Source: Pseudomonadota bacterium (GTDB taxonomy: Bacteria; Pseudomonadota; Gammaproteobacteria; Steroidobacterales; JBCBZW01). From it: 59,836 bases of DNA. A program made the position numbers and the translations under genes. Positions 36,304 through 47,002 of this stretch are shown in pieces; the stretch's first letter is position 1, and each line of letters starts with the position of its first letter. The notes below the pieces were generated by a model. That model did not search any database. It was not told where the DNA came from and saw only the letters and a program-made list of their open reading frames with translations. The stretch is from positions 1 through 59,836 of the forward strand of contig JBCCWS010000035.1 in assembly GCA_039193195.1 (NCBI GenBank), given 5' to 3'.

Positions 36304-37884
36304 TTACCAAAACACCGCGTACAGCCCAGTGAGTATCGAGATCACGAGAGCGGAACCCACCGCGTAAGCGGGTGCTGTCGCGAAGGTGACGCCGCTAAGG
36401 TCGATGGCGCCCACATCTTTTCTCTCGCGCCGATCACCGAGCACCACCATGATCGCCATGCAGGCCACAAACACGTAGAGCACGCGGTCCATGAACGGCA
36501 CCTCGGGCAGCCAGATCTTGCCCAGCAGTGACAGCACTAGCGACGATACGGCGCCAGCGAGGGCGCCCGTGCTGGTGGCCCGGGGCCAGAACATGCCGAG
36601 CAGGAAGATGGCGCAGATACCAGGTGTGAAGAATCCCGTGAACTCCTGGATGTACTGGAATGCTTGCGGAAAGTTCCCAAGCAGCGGTTGTGCGACCAGG
36701 AGCGCAATTAGCAAGGCCGTAAGGCTAGCGCCGCGGCCGACGCGGACTAAAGTGCCCTCGGATACCTCGTGGCGCCGCAGGGCGCGGAAGATGTCGAGGG
36801 TGAAGATCGTTGCGATCGAGTTCATCATCGATCCCAGAGATGACACGATAGCCGCCACTAGCGCGGCGAAGAGCAACCCGCGAATCCCGCTCGGCGCCAG
36901 CCCCATCAGCGTGGGGTAAGCAGCGTCAGGTCGCGTTACTTGCCAGGCACCGTTGGGGTCTTGGGCAAGCACGAACATCGCGATGCCGGGCACCACGATG
37001 ATCAGCGGCATGAGCAGTTTCAGGAATGCGGCGAACACGATGCCCCGCTGCGCTTCGCGCAGGTCTTTAGCGGCCAGAGCACGCTGGATGATGTACTGGT
37101 TGAAGCCCCAGTAGGAGATGTTCATCATCCACATGCCGCCGATGAGTACGCCGAGCCCCGGGAGGTTCATGTACTCGGGGTTGTCGCGGCTGAGGATCAT
37201 GTCGAACTTCTCAGGCGCAGCCTCGCCGAGGCGGGTGAGCCCCGACCACCATCCCGCGCCGTCAGACACCTCGTTCAGCGCCAGGTAGGTGAGCAGCAAG
37301 CCGCCTGCGACGAGCAGCACTACCTGCACGATGTCCGTGAGCGCCACCGCCTTGAGACCGCCGTAGAGCGAGTAGGCGACGGCGAGTAGCGCCAACAGCA
37401 CGAGCCCCAGCGCAGGCGCGGTGCCTGTGAGGGTGGAGACGGCTGTCGCCCCGAGCCACAGGACCGAGGTGAGGTTTACGAAGGTGTACAGGCCCAGCCA
37501 GAAGATGGACATGACGAACTTCAGGCGGGCGTCAAAGCGCTGCTCGAGGAACTGGGGCATCGTGTGAATGCCCCGGGCAAGGAAAATCGGCAGCACGTAC
37601 TTGCCGACCAGCAGCAGTGTCGCCGCAGCCATCCACTCGTAGGAAGAGATCGCCAGGCCCACCACGTAGCCCGAGCCGGACATGCCGATGATCTGCTCGG
37701 CGGAGATGTTGGCGGCGATCAGCGAGGCGCCGACGGCCCACCAAGGCAGGGCGCGACCGGCGAGGAAGTAGTCCTCGCTGCTCTTGCGCTCACCGGACGG
37801 TTGCCGTGACACGAAGGTGGCGAGCGCGATCAACCCTGATACGTACAGGGCGACCACGGCGAGGTCGAGGGTGCTGAGTACCAT
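36304..37884 (-). CDS. SGLT-type sodium/sugar symporter
   Basis: 526 residues from the ATG at 37884. The N-terminal EDYFLAGRALPWWAVGASLIAANISAEQIIGMSGSGY matches the sodium-glucose cotransporter branch, and ALVAAIVSSLGSMMNSIATIFTLDIF is the conserved helix-8/9 sodium-site block. This branch carries glucose, galactose and related sugars. It is 8 bases downstream of the GH3 gene on the same strand, so it likely takes up the glucose released by that enzyme. Confidence 0.9.
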   Translation of the reverse strand: MVLSTLDLAVVALYVSGLIALATFVSRQPSGERKSSEDYFLAGRALPWWAVGASLIAANISAEQIIGMSGSGYVVGLAISSYEWMAAATLLLVGKYVLPIFLARGIHTMPQFLEQRFDARLKFVMSIFWLGLYTFVNLTSVLWLGATAVSTLTGTAPALGLVLLALLAVAYSLYGGLKAVALTDIVQVVLLVAGGLLLTYLALNEVSDGAGWWSGLTRLGEAAPEKFDMILSRDNPEYMNLPGLGVLIGGMWMMNISYWGFNQYIIQRALAAKDLREAQRGIVFAAFLKLLMPLIIVVPGIAMFVLAQDPNGAWQVTRPDAAYPTLMGLAPSGIRGLLFAALVAAIVSSLGSMMNSIATIFTLDIFRALRRHEVSEGTLVRVGRGASLTALLIALLVAQPLLGNFPQAFQYIQEFTGFFTPGICAIFLLGMFWPRATSTGALAGAVSSLVLSLLGKIWLPEVPFMDRVLYVFVACMAIMVVLGDRRERKDVGAIDLSGVTFATAPAYAVGSALVISILTGLYAVFW

Positions 37885-37892
37885 CCTCGAGC

Positions 37893-40436
37893 CTACCGCT
37901 GCCCGGTCGTGTTGGCTGCGATGCTCATGGGCGGACACTCGAGAACGCCTTCGATGGGGGCCAGGGCCACTTCGTGAAGCCCAAGGTCCATGGCGCCACC
38001 GGCGCGAATCTCCAGCGGCGATCTCACCTCCTGCGCCTGCTCATCGGCGAGGTCGAAGCAGCGCAGGGGCACGAGTAGGGTGGTCCAACCGTCGCGTACC
38101 GGCGGCAGCAATGCACTTAGCGCCAGCGCCTTGCCGCACGTTTGTGCGCAGCGAATGGCAAGCGTGGCATCAGCCGGCACCTGTGGCGTGTCGAGCACCA
38201 GCTTGAGGGCCATGTCCCCGTTGATGGCACGGCGCAGGTCTAAGGTGGTGCCTTCCAGGCGCGCGATCGCGCCACCGTCTCGGCCGGTCCAGGTGAGCTG
38301 TACGGCGTCTTCCTGGGCGAGATGGTCCCGTCTGCGCAGGCGCAGCGCATCGTCCGGCGACTGGACGCGGTGACCGATCGCCGTGGTGCTGCCGCTGGCG
38401 TCGTAGAGTTCGAGGTACCACGGTGCCACCGCCGTGCCGCGCACCAGGAACTCGCGCCCGGCATCCAGCTGTTCAATGCGGGCTCCATCGGCCTCGTCCA
38501 ACGGGGGCACGGTGACCGCATCGTCGAGGCTGAGGCCGTAGCCGAAGGCGAACAGGGGCTCGTAGGGCGTGTCGCCGCGGTTGACCGTGGTTTGCCAGGG
38601 CGTGGCGGGCCAGGAGAAGGACAGCCTGCCCGTGAAGTCGAGGGTCCGTGCGCCAGCGACGGGCGCCAGCAGCAGTTCGGCGATTGCGCCTCCCTCCGTA
38701 CCCGGGAGCCACGCCGCTACGAAGGCATCGCTCGCGTTCAGATGCGGGTTGACCCACAGTGGGCGTCCGGACAGGAACACGCTGACCGTGGGGATTCCCG
38801 AGGCTTTTAAATTCGTTAGGTTTGTGTGTATCTGGTGGTGATCTACGAACGCGACGTGACGTCGGTCTCCTTGGAACTCTGCATAGGGCGCCTCGCCGTA
38901 CACCACGATGGCGACGTCGGGTTGGCCCTCGTAGGTGCCATCACGACTGAGCTGGGCGGTGCCGCCGGCAGCACGTACTGCGTCGGCGATGCCTTCCCAG
39001 ATGGTCTGCCCGTTGGGAAAGTGCTCGCGGGTGTTGCCGGTGCCTTGCCAGGAGAGGGTCCAGCCGCCAGTCTGCTGCTGCATGTCGTCTGCACCCGGCC
39101 CCAGCACCAGCACGTGTGAACCCGCGGAGATCGGCAACACCTGCTGGTTGTTCTTCAGCAAAACGGCGGAGCGCTGTACCGCCTCGCGCGCGATCGCCCG
39201 GTGTGCGGGGTGACCGAGCAGGTCGCTGGCGCCCGCGAACGGGCGCGCCGAGGGTTTGGGCGCTTCGAAAAGGCCGGCGCGCAGCTTGACGCGCAGGATA
39301 CGGCGCACCGCATCCTCCAGGCGCTCCTCAGTGATCTCGCCGTCGCGCACGTTGCGCAGCGTGCTGTGGTAGAGGGTCCGCCAGCTGTTGGGCGCCATGA
39401 ACATGTCGATGCCCGCCATGATCGCGTGGGGGCACTCCTGGGGGCTGCAGCCGGCGACCTGCGCGTGGGCGTTCCAATCGCCGACCAAGAAGCCATCGAA
39501 GCCCATGCGCTCTTTGAGCACGCTCGTCAGCAGGTAGCGCGACCCATGCACCTTGCACCCTTGCCAGCTGGAGAAGGAGGCCATGATGACCTCCGCGCCC
39601 GCCGCCAGCGCGCGCGGGTAGCCGGCGCCATGAATTAGCGCGAGCTCGCGCTCCGTGGCAATCGCGTTGCCTTGGTCGATGCCCTCGTGGGTGCCACCGT
39701 CGCCGATGAAGTGCTTTGCTGTGGCAAGGACGCGCCCACGGCGCAAGCGGTTTGGGTCGCTGAGCGCGCCTTGAAGGCCTTCGATCATAGCCTCGGCGTA
39801 GGCGGCGACGATCGATGGATCCTCCGAATAACTTTCATAGGTACGTCCCCAGCGATCATCACGTGCGACTGCCAGCGTGGGCGCGAAGCTCCACTCTTGG
39901 CCCGTGACGACGATCTCCAGCGCCGTCGCCTCCCCGATGCGTCGAATCAGCGTTGGTGCTCGTGCCGCGCCGAGGCCGATGTTGTGCGGGAACACGGTGG
40001 CGCCGACCACGTTGTTGTGGCCGTGGACAGCGTCGGTGCCCCACAGGAGCGGGATGACCGGCCGGCCGTCCTCGCGCGAGTTGGTGGCAGCGAAGAACTG
40101 GTCGGCGAGCGCCAGCCACTGTGCCGGTGATGCCCGCACATCGTCGTTCGGCGCCGAGTTGCCGCCGTTCAGGATGGCGCCGAGGCGATACTCGCGTAGA
40201 TCCTCCGGTTCGATCGAGCCGATGTCGGCCTGAATCAGCTGTCCCACCCTGTCCTCCACGGACATCTCGGCGAGCAGCGCATCCACGCGAGCCTCTAGCG
40301 CAGGGTCGAGCGAGCGGTGGTGAGTCGGCGCGGGCCACTGCTCGATGTCTCGGACAAGGGAGTCCCTCTCGGGCAGAGCGGGGTCGCAAGCGAGCATCGA
40401 GGTAGCCGCGAGCAGCGGCAGCAAGGAGGTAGCCAT
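37893..40436 (-). CDS. GH3 exo-1,4-beta-glucosidase lipoprotein
   Basis: 847 residues. A short signal peptide ends in the lipobox SMLAC (Cys17), so the protein is anchored to a membrane. The GH3 barrel includes VPGEtype features: IPLLWGTDAVHGHNNVVGAT, LATAKHFIGDGGTHEGIDQG, and the nucleophile D320 in GFDGFLVGDWNAHAQVAG. The C-terminal part has the alpha/beta sandwich (SAVLLKNNQQVLPI, LFAFGYGLS) and an extra beta-rich region of about 160 residues, as in ExoP-type exo-beta-glucosidases. It splits cello-oligosaccharides or mixed-link glucans to glucose. It is divergent from the TonB receptor. Confidence 0.92.
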   Translation of the reverse strand: MATSLLPLLAATSMLACDPALPERDSLVRDIEQWPAPTHHRSLDPALEARVDALLAEMSVEDRVGQLIQADIGSIEPEDLREYRLGAILNGGNSAPNDDVRASPAQWLALADQFFAATNSREDGRPVIPLLWGTDAVHGHNNVVGATVFPHNIGLGAARAPTLIRRIGEATALEIVVTGQEWSFAPTLAVARDDRWGRTYESYSEDPSIVAAYAEAMIEGLQGALSDPNRLRRGRVLATAKHFIGDGGTHEGIDQGNAIATERELALIHGAGYPRALAAGAEVIMASFSSWQGCKVHGSRYLLTSVLKERMGFDGFLVGDWNAHAQVAGCSPQECPHAIMAGIDMFMAPNSWRTLYHSTLRNVRDGEITEERLEDAVRRILRVKLRAGLFEAPKPSARPFAGASDLLGHPAHRAIAREAVQRSAVLLKNNQQVLPISAGSHVLVLGPGADDMQQQTGGWTLSWQGTGNTREHFPNGQTIWEGIADAVRAAGGTAQLSRDGTYEGQPDVAIVVYGEAPYAEFQGDRRHVAFVDHHQIHTNLTNLKASGIPTVSVFLSGRPLWVNPHLNASDAFVAAWLPGTEGGAIAELLLAPVAGARTLDFTGRLSFSWPATPWQTTVNRGDTPYEPLFAFGYGLSLDDAVTVPPLDEADGARIEQLDAGREFLVRGTAVAPWYLELYDASGSTTAIGHRVQSPDDALRLRRRDHLAQEDAVQLTWTGRDGGAIARLEGTTLDLRRAINGDMALKLVLDTPQVPADATLAIRCAQTCGKALALSALLPPVRDGWTTLLVPLRCFDLADEQAQEVRSPLEIRAGGAMDLGLHEVALAPIEGVLECPPMSIAANTTGQR

Positions 40437-40809
40437 CGGCCCGGTGATTCCCTGTTTGTGTTCTTGAACCGCGCTGGCGCAGCCTTGCCAGCGCAGGCAG
40501 AGCGTCCCAGATAGGTGTCGACCTTGTCAATCATGTCAGCGTTGGACAATTGTCTTGGAATTGTTCTTAATAAAGCGCTAGTAAAATCCTGAGTATCTTC
40601 TGTATTTGGTTTGTATATCCATATATTTCAGTAATTTATGTTCTCGCGGCTCTGCTTTCTCTTGGTTGCAGTGCAAGATGACAGCGTAAGTCTTTTTTGG
40701 TCACCATGCGCTCGAGCTGGCGAATTCGCTGGCGCCGGACAGTCACTTACGGGGAGCGGTGAGTCGCGTCCTTTGGGCGCGCTTTCCAACCGACAGGGAT
40801 GGGAGACAA
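40437..40809. promoter_or_regulatory. AT-rich divergent promoter region
   Basis: 373 bases between the GH3 gene and the TonB receptor. A perfect 10-bp palindrome GACAATTGTC (40545-40554) lies near the GH3 side, inside a stretch (40540-40680) that is far richer in A and T than the flanking genes. The palindrome is a candidate operator for a LacI-type or similar repressor; no clear -35/-10 pair could be fixed. Confidence 0.5.
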
Positions 40810-43392
40810 ATGACCAGGAACACATGCGTGATAGGCGCGCTGATGGTGGCGGCGAGCACCCTGTCGCCAGCCTTTGCTCAGCAGGCAGGCACCGCCGAGT
40901 CGTCGATCGAGGAGGTGATCGTCACCGTCGAGCGGCGCGAGCAGACCTTGCAGGAATACGCGGGCACAGCCCAGGCGTTTTCCGGCGAGGATCTGCTCCG
41001 TGATGGTGTTGGCAACGAGCTGCAGAACCTAGCCAACGTGGTGCCGGGCCTGAGCATCGCCAATCAGGAAGGCAACATCGAGATCTACATCCGCGGCGTC
41101 GGCTCGGCCAACAACACCGAGCTGGGTGATCCGGCCGTGGCGCCGCACATCAACGGCGTGTACGTGCCTCGGCCGCGCGGTCTAGGCGTGCAGTTCTATG
41201 ATGTGCAGCGGGTCGAGGTGAACAAGGGGCCTCAGGGCACGCTGCGCGGCCGCAACTCCACCGGCGGCACGATCAACATCATCACCAACAAGGCGCAGCT
41301 CGGGGAGCTCTCAGCCAATTTCCGCGGTGAGATCGGGACCTTCGACCAGCGGGCGCTCGTGGGCGTGGTCAATGCCCCGATCGGTGAGCGGGCTGCCGTG
41401 CGCTTTGCCGCCTTCTCCGAAGAGCGCGAATCGAACTACGAAAACGTGGGCCTGGACACCTCACTCGATCCCGCCGGCATCGAAGATGAGTTCGCGGGCC
41501 GCTTTAGCCTGCACGTGGAGCCCATTCCCAACCTATCGCTCGACTTCATCGCCGACTTCACCACTGAGGGCGGCACGGGTTACCCGGGCACCAACATCTT
41601 CCAGGCCAATCTGGCGGGGTTCAGCGTCGAGGACATCAATCCACGCGAGATTGTGAACCGCGCCGTGCAGGGAGAGCTCGACAGCGAGCAATGGGGCTTC
41701 ACGGCCCTGCTGAACTACGACTTCGCCTGGGGCTCGCTCGAGTACACGGGGAGCTTCCGCGAGCTGGACTTCGCCCAGACCAACGCGGCGGGCAACATCC
41801 CGCTCTTCCCCGGACGCGACATCTCGGAAGCGGGCTTCGACTACGAGAACTTCTCCAACGTCTATTGGCAGCAAACCTCCGACGCGGTGGTGCAGGAGAT
41901 TCGCTTGGCGTCGTCCGCCGACAGCCGCTTGCGCTGGAGCTTGGGTGGCTTCTACCTCGATGAGGATCAGACCGTCGGCTTCCTGTCCGCCAACGACAAC
42001 GGCCTGTTCTTCTCCGGCGTCGAGTTCACTATGCCGGACGTGGACGTGAGCTCCGTTGCCGGCTACTTCGACGCCACCTTCGACGTTACCGACGCCTTCC
42101 GTGTGAAGGGCGGTCTTCGCTACACAGTGGAAGACAAGCGACGCTTCGGTATCGGCGGCAACTGGACCCTAGGTCTTGGCTCCCTCGACTTCAATTGCTG
42201 CTTTACCACGCGCCTGGGCACGCCCGGCTTCGCACCTACCTTCCAAGGCCGGCCAACCTTCACGGCTCCGACGGATAACGCCAGCGCCGCCCAGTTCCTG
42301 GTGGACGGTGCCACCTTCGGCGCCGATGACACGCTGGTGCAGCAGCTCGCCGGCGTCGCCGACGGCAGCTCACCGAACGGCACCTGCATCGATACACCGA
42401 ACACCAACCGCGACGGCTCCCAAACCTGCCCCGACGATGGTCAGCACAGCTTCTTTGTCGTCGGTGCACCGGTGCAGCAGGTCGGCTCCTATGAAGACGA
42501 GTTCCTGGACTTCCGCCTTGGCATGGAGTTCGACGTCGGTGAAGACAACTTGCTCTACGCCATCGTGTCGACGGCGCACAAGTCCGGCGGCTTCAACGAT
42601 AACTTGGGAGAGATCGCGCCGGAGTTCGATCCAGAAAAGCTCACGGCCTACGAGATCGGTTCCAAGAACGCCTTCTACTTTGGCGATCGCCGCGTGATCT
42701 TCAACGCCAGTGCCTTCTACTACGACTACGAAGATCAGGTGTTCCAGTCGCTGATTCAGTTCGGTGGCACCGGCGATGACGGTGGGCTCTCGCTGCTCAA
42801 CGAAAACGTCGCTGACACGCGCATTTTCGGGGCCGAGCTCTTCACGTCCGTGCCCCTCGGCGGCGGCTTCAGCTTCGACGCCACGGCCCTGCTGCTGGAT
42901 GCGGAAGCGCAAGATGGTGAGCTCGCCGATGTGCGCGGCCAGGACTTTGGTCAGTCGCCCTCCGCGGTCAATATCGATCTCGCCGGTAACACGCTTCCTA
43001 ACGTGTCCGACGTGACGCTGATCGGGCGCCTGCAGCACGCGTTCGATGCCTTCGGCGGACAGCTTGCCTGGCAGGTGCTGGCCAATTATCGGTCCGACTA
43101 CTTCCTCACGATCTTCAACGAAGACGACATCGTGCGCCCGGAAGGATCCAACATCTGCGACGGCAGCAACGATGCGGTCGCCTGCGGGTTCGAAGCGCGT
43201 CAGGAGGGTTTTGTCACGCTCAATGCGGGTGTTAATTACCGCTCACGCAACGATCGGTGGATTCTGGAAGTCTACGGTTCGAACCTGCTGGACGTCGACG
43301 CCTCCGTAAAGGCGCTCGTGGGCAACGGCAATAACCTGCGCTTTTTGAATAACCCGCGTCAGATCGGCTTGCGGTTTACCGTCAATCTCTAG
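40810..43392 (+). CDS. TonB-dependent outer-membrane receptor
   Basis: 860 residues from the ATG at 40810, which has a GGGAGA ribosome binding site. A signal peptide ends near PAFAQ, followed by the TonB-box/plug start EEVIVTVERREQTLQEYAGT, plug motifs (IRGVGSANN, VEVNKGPQGTLRGRNSTGG) and a 22-strand barrel ending in aromatic-rich LRFTVNL. This is the SusC-like/gammaproteobacterial receptor class often used for oligosaccharides. Next to GH3 and SGLT genes it probably brings beta-glucan oligosaccharides through the outer membrane. Confidence 0.93.
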   Translation: MTRNTCVIGALMVAASTLSPAFAQQAGTAESSIEEVIVTVERREQTLQEYAGTAQAFSGEDLLRDGVGNELQNLANVVPGLSIANQEGNIEIYIRGVGSANNTELGDPAVAPHINGVYVPRPRGLGVQFYDVQRVEVNKGPQGTLRGRNSTGGTINIITNKAQLGELSANFRGEIGTFDQRALVGVVNAPIGERAAVRFAAFSEERESNYENVGLDTSLDPAGIEDEFAGRFSLHVEPIPNLSLDFIADFTTEGGTGYPGTNIFQANLAGFSVEDINPREIVNRAVQGELDSEQWGFTALLNYDFAWGSLEYTGSFRELDFAQTNAAGNIPLFPGRDISEAGFDYENFSNVYWQQTSDAVVQEIRLASSADSRLRWSLGGFYLDEDQTVGFLSANDNGLFFSGVEFTMPDVDVSSVAGYFDATFDVTDAFRVKGGLRYTVEDKRRFGIGGNWTLGLGSLDFNCCFTTRLGTPGFAPTFQGRPTFTAPTDNASAAQFLVDGATFGADDTLVQQLAGVADGSSPNGTCIDTPNTNRDGSQTCPDDGQHSFFVVGAPVQQVGSYEDEFLDFRLGMEFDVGEDNLLYAIVSTAHKSGGFNDNLGEIAPEFDPEKLTAYEIGSKNAFYFGDRRVIFNASAFYYDYEDQVFQSLIQFGGTGDDGGLSLLNENVADTRIFGAELFTSVPLGGGFSFDATALLLDAEAQDGELADVRGQDFGQSPSAVNIDLAGNTLPNVSDVTLIGRLQHAFDAFGGQLAWQVLANYRSDYFLTIFNEDDIVRPEGSNICDGSNDAVACGFEARQEGFVTLNAGVNYRSRNDRWILEVYGSNLLDVDASVKALVGNGNNLRFLNNPRQIGLRFTVNL

Positions 43393-43421
43393 TCCCCCCA
43401 AGCGCAGAGGTTGATGGCACA

Positions 43422-43449
43422 CGGCGCGGCGGCTCTCACCGCCGCGCCG
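43422..43449. terminator. Strong bidirectional terminator hairpin
   Basis: An 11-bp perfect GC-rich stem (CGGCGCGGCGG and its complement) with the 6-base loop CTCTCA, placed between the convergent ends of the receptor and the lipoprotein gene. Confidence 0.75.
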
Positions 43450-43459
43450 GCCGCAACCA

Positions 43460-45898
43460 TCAGAAGTCGAAAACCTCATCTAGGGCATCTTGCCAGGCGT
43501 CGGGGTAGTCATCGAGGCGACCCAGGGACTGCGTGTTCAGACGCGGGAAGATGAACCATTCCGGACCGTTCCCGAAGTCCAGCACCGCGTACTCTAGGAT
43601 CACCGCGCGGCCTCCCGGCGTGTAGCTCAACACCTCCCAATCACGTTCGCGGAAGAACGAGCCCAGTTGGGTGCGCACGATGCGGGTGCCGTCGACGGTC
43701 CAGGACCAGTCGATATCCTGGGTGTAGCACGCATCGTTTGGGTCGTCGAGGCACTGCGGATAGAGGCTCGTGAAGACTCGCGTGTTGATGCTATCCCCGC
43801 GGAACAGGTAGCCGAATATCTGGCTGAATTCGAGCCGACCCATCTCGTCGAGGTTGCGCGCGTCGGGCAGGGCGAACCCCGCCTGCCAGTACGTGGGCGG
43901 CTCCTGCACTAGGTCATCGATGAACAGCTCCGCGCCGCCAAGAGCGATTGCCCCCCACAGGGACTGGCGTACGAGGGGCTGGTCGGCCCGCTCCATGTCC
44001 ACCATGTACAGCTGCAGATCGTCGACGGCGCTGATCACCCGGTAGCGATAGGTGTCTTGGTCGTTCGACAGGACCAGCTGGTCGCCGTCGATGATCCAGT
44101 TGTACACGGCCTGACCCAGCATGCCCGGTGTGGTCTGACCGGACTCGAGCAGGGTGAAGAGGTCGGAACCGTAGCCGGTGGCTGCGGCGCCGACCACGCG
44201 CGGATGCTGCGCCGTGAGCACGATGGGCAGCAGCACCGAATCGCCGGCGCCCGCAAGCGCGGAGACGCTGGAGTTGCCGGCGTTGCCGGAGCGGATGTTG
44301 AAATCGAATTCCGAGCTGTTGTCCCCGCGGGGAAGCTCACCGGGCCAGCCCAGCGCCGTCAGCAGGGGATCGATTGAGTAGGTGGCGGTCTCGAAGCGAC
44401 GGACCAAGGTCTGCACCGTGGACAGCAGCAGGATCTTGGAGCGTTGCTCGATGACGGTCGAGATCACCTCTTGTTGAGAGGGGAAGTAGCGCCCATCTTC
44501 CTCGGCCTCACGGAGAAACTCACCTACGGACTCGTCGAAGCCCCAGCTCTCTACAACCGATACGGAGTCGATGAAGACAAAGAAGGAGGTGGCGTTGTCT
44601 TCGTAGCTCAGCACCAGATCACCTTGCTCGTCGATGATCCAGGTGAAGGGCTCCGTGTCGATGACGTACTCCTCGCCTTCGGGGACGAAGTCGCCGCCGA
44701 GTGAAACTGCTTCATAGGTGCGACCGGTGCCGTCGGCTTCGAGGTCGTAGACGCTGCCGCTGACGGGGACCCAACCGGGCACCAGGGGGGCTGACCATAC
44801 GGTGGAGCCCAGCAGGGCGCCCTCGGTGAAGGCGATGCTGAGGGCGTCGTCTTCGAGTGTGTCCTCCACCGCGGCGTCGATGCGCGCGCGCACCTCGGCA
44901 AGCAGTTCACCGGCACTGTCGGTGAGCCCGTTGGCGGCGAGCAGTGCACCCAATGTCGCCATGCTGGTGGCGCCCGACTCTGGGGAGCTGAGCACGCTCA
45001 GGGTCGTGGCGTCCTCGGGGATGGGCACGAGCGCCTCTTCGACGATGAGCTTGATGATGCCTGCGACCTCCAGCAGCTCATCGGCCGGGATCGCCGCCTC
45101 GGCGTCCTCTAGTTCCGCCGCAGTGCTCGGCACGATGCCTTCGTTGGCATCGGTGGCGAGCAGGTAGCGAGCGGTGCTCAAGTGGCTGACGGTCAGGCGA
45201 TCCTCCTCTTGCGAGCCCAAGCTGCCGTCATCTGCGGCGGCGGCCAGCATGTCACCGACCGTCCCGACCATGCTGATGAGCTCCACTGTGGACTGGGCAT
45301 CGATACCTTGGCCCGTGATCTGCACCAAGGCGTCCGAGTCGATCTCATCGGTGAGCATGCGAATCGAGACGCTGTAGTTGCCAGCACCGTCAGCCTGCGC
45401 CTCGAAACTCTCGACACCGATGCCCACGGTGACCCTGGCATTGGGGATCGGATCGTCTGTGACGACACCGCTCAGGGTCAGCGCGGTCACGTCCAAAACG
45501 GTGATGTCGAAGGGGGCGAGCTCGGCGTCGGTGGTGCCGTCGGAAACACTGATGGTGATGCCAGCGTAGGTGCCTGCGTCGGAGGTGCTCGGGGTGCCGG
45601 TGAGCGCCCCGGTGGCGGCGTCGAAGGTCGCCCAAGCTGGGGCGTTGCTGATCGAGAAGGTCAGCGTATCGCCGTCCGCGTCACTGGCCGTGGGGGTGAA
45701 GGCGAAACTGTCGCCCTCCGGGACACCCGTTGCCGTGGGCGCTCCGGCGATCTGCGGGGCGTTGTTGGTGGCGCCTGGTGGCGCGATCAGATTGGCCTCC
45801 TCGTTATCTGATGATCCGCTGCACCCCGTTAGCAGCACCAACACGACCGCAACTGCAAGCGCGCCGAGTGTGGGCAGAGTGTTCTGACGAACAGGCAT
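43460..45898 (-). CDS. Large lipoprotein with putative Ig domain
   Basis: 812 residues. Signal peptide with lipobox LLTGC near residues 22-26. Residues 45-135 are an Ig-like domain of the He_PIG/cadherin type ([20 protein letters not shown] with [17 protein letters not shown]). A further domain of about 90 residues ([20 protein letters not shown]) resembles a carboxypeptidase-regulatory-like fold, and the remaining 550 residues are unrecognised, with repeated acidic and aromatic segments. A surface-exposed or periplasmic role is likely. It may work with the neighbouring receptor. Confidence 0.7.
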   Translation of the reverse strand: MPVRQNTLPTLGALAVAVVLVLLTGCSGSSDNEEANLIAPPGATNNAPQIAGAPTATGVPEGDSFAFTPTASDADGDTLTFSISNAPAWATFDAATGALTGTPSTSDAGTYAGITISVSDGTTDAELAPFDITVLDVTALTLSGVVTDDPIPNARVTVGIGVESFEAQADGAGNYSVSIRMLTDEIDSDALVQITGQGIDAQSTVELISMVGTVGDMLAAAADDGSLGSQEEDRLTVSHLSTARYLLATDANEGIVPSTAAELEDAEAAIPADELLEVAGIIKLIVEEALVPIPEDATTLSVLSSPESGATSMATLGALLAANGLTDSAGELLAEVRARIDAAVEDTLEDDALSIAFTEGALLGSTVWSAPLVPGWVPVSGSVYDLEADGTGRTYEAVSLGGDFVPEGEEYVIDTEPFTWIIDEQGDLVLSYEDNATSFFVFIDSVSVVESWGFDESVGEFLREAEEDGRYFPSQQEVISTVIEQRSKILLLSTVQTLVRRFETATYSIDPLLTALGWPGELPRGDNSSEFDFNIRSGNAGNSSVSALAGAGDSVLLPIVLTAQHPRVVGAAATGYGSDLFTLLESGQTTPGMLGQAVYNWIIDGDQLVLSNDQDTYRYRVISAVDDLQLYMVDMERADQPLVRQSLWGAIALGGAELFIDDLVQEPPTYWQAGFALPDARNLDEMGRLEFSQIFGYLFRGDSINTRVFTSLYPQCLDDPNDACYTQDIDWSWTVDGTRIVRTQLGSFFRERDWEVLSYTPGGRAVILEYAVLDFGNGPEWFIFPRLNTQSLGRLDDYPDAWQDALDEVFDF

Positions 45899-46017
45899 GA
45901 TCTCTCTCCTCGTAGTAGTTGATCACGCACCGTTCCTGGTGCGCGGGCAGCGCTCACTGCCGTGAGGAAAGTGTGTCTGGCTTGGAAAAGCTCTCAGTGG
46001 TGGCGGCGCGTGCGCGC

Positions 46018-46776
46018 TCAGGGAGATGGCGTGAGAAAGCCGCCCACAGCTTGAACGGGCCGTTGAGAGGTGCGCGTGGAGACCCATGCCACAAGCGCCA
46101 TTTGCTCGGTCGGCCGATCGGCCGTGGGCACCGCCGTCGTGGCGACGTAGCGGCTACCCTCACGGGTCATCGCACGGGTGCCCTGGCCCATCAACACGAA
46201 CTCATGGGCGAGGGCTCGGCCACGATTCTCGCCGGCGCGCACACGCGTCTCGAAGCCCATGCCGAGCACTGCGACGTTCAGCACCAGCTGTTCGTTTCGG
46301 TGGCTGGTCGCGTCAAAGCGCGCCATCACGGTGTCACCGTCTCGGCTCACCACAAGGTTGCCGGGTGATGAGTGGCGCGCGACGATGCGTCCATCGGTGC
46401 GCCAGTCCGCCCAGGCGCGACCGTTGCGGAACACGCCCGGCGTGTACACCGTGCGCGCGCCTTCTTCCGCGGCGTAGCGTCGCTGACGCTTGGCGTGGGC
46501 CGGGTCGGCGAAGGGGTCTTTCCAGCCTAGGTAGTCCCAGTAGTCGACATGTAGGGCAATGGGGATGAAGCTGTTCCACAGGCCAGGGTCGGCCTTCAAG
46601 TCATTGAGCCAACGTTCGGCCGGGGGACAGCTGCTGCAGCCCTCGGAGGTGAACAGTTCGATAAGCGTGACCTGGGCGTCGCCGCTCGCGAACTTCATGG
46701 AGCCCTCGCCAGCCCCGCTGTGATGAGCGGCGAGCAGCAGCAGGAAGCACCCTAGCCATCGGTTCTCGATCATCAT
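46018..46776 (-). CDS. DUF1223 secreted thioredoxin-like protein
   Basis: 252 residues with a signal peptide. The block ELFTSEGCSSCPPAERWLNDL carries a CxxC pair typical of DUF1223 proteins, which have a thioredoxin-like fold and are secreted. HVDYWDYLGWKDPFADPAHA is the second family hallmark. The function is unknown; a redox role in the periplasm is possible. Confidence 0.88.
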   Translation of the reverse strand: MMIENRWLGCFLLLLAAHHSGAGEGSMKFASGDAQVTLIELFTSEGCSSCPPAERWLNDLKADPGLWNSFIPIALHVDYWDYLGWKDPFADPAHAKRQRRYAAEEGARTVYTPGVFRNGRAWADWRTDGRIVARHSSPGNLVVSRDGDTVMARFDATSHRNEQLVLNVAVLGMGFETRVRAGENRGRALAHEFVLMGQGTRAMTREGSRYVATTAVPTADRPTEQMALVAWVSTRTSQRPVQAVGGFLTPSP

Positions 46777-46902
46777 CTGAGCGTCCTCTAGCGGCCCTGT
46801 GGATAGGCAGTGGTAAACGGCGGGATGAGCGATACCTCGCCTTGTGACAGGCGAAGCTCAGGCGCTGCAGCGTGCCACGAAGTTATCACGGGGTCATCAC
46901 TT

Positions 46903-46941
46903 GCCGCGCCCGTCCCCGCGTTGGCGACGGGGATGCGCGGC
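46903..46941 (-). terminator. Hairpin downstream of the membrane-protein gene
   Basis: A 7-bp outer stem (GCCGCGC/GCGCGGC) and a 6-bp inner stem (TCCCCG/CGGGGA) separated by a small internal loop, in the gap after the minus-strand gene at 47003. Likely a factor-independent or structural terminator, although no T-run follows. Confidence 0.5.
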
Positions 46942-47002
46942 GCGTGCTACGGACCGCCGCGGCCGGCGACGTGACGCCACCGATCGAGCGAGGCGCCAGG
47001 CG

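Noticed and set aside
37784-38206. Plus-strand frame opposite the GH3 gene end
   Set aside because: Shadow of the GH3/SSS genes with no independent support.
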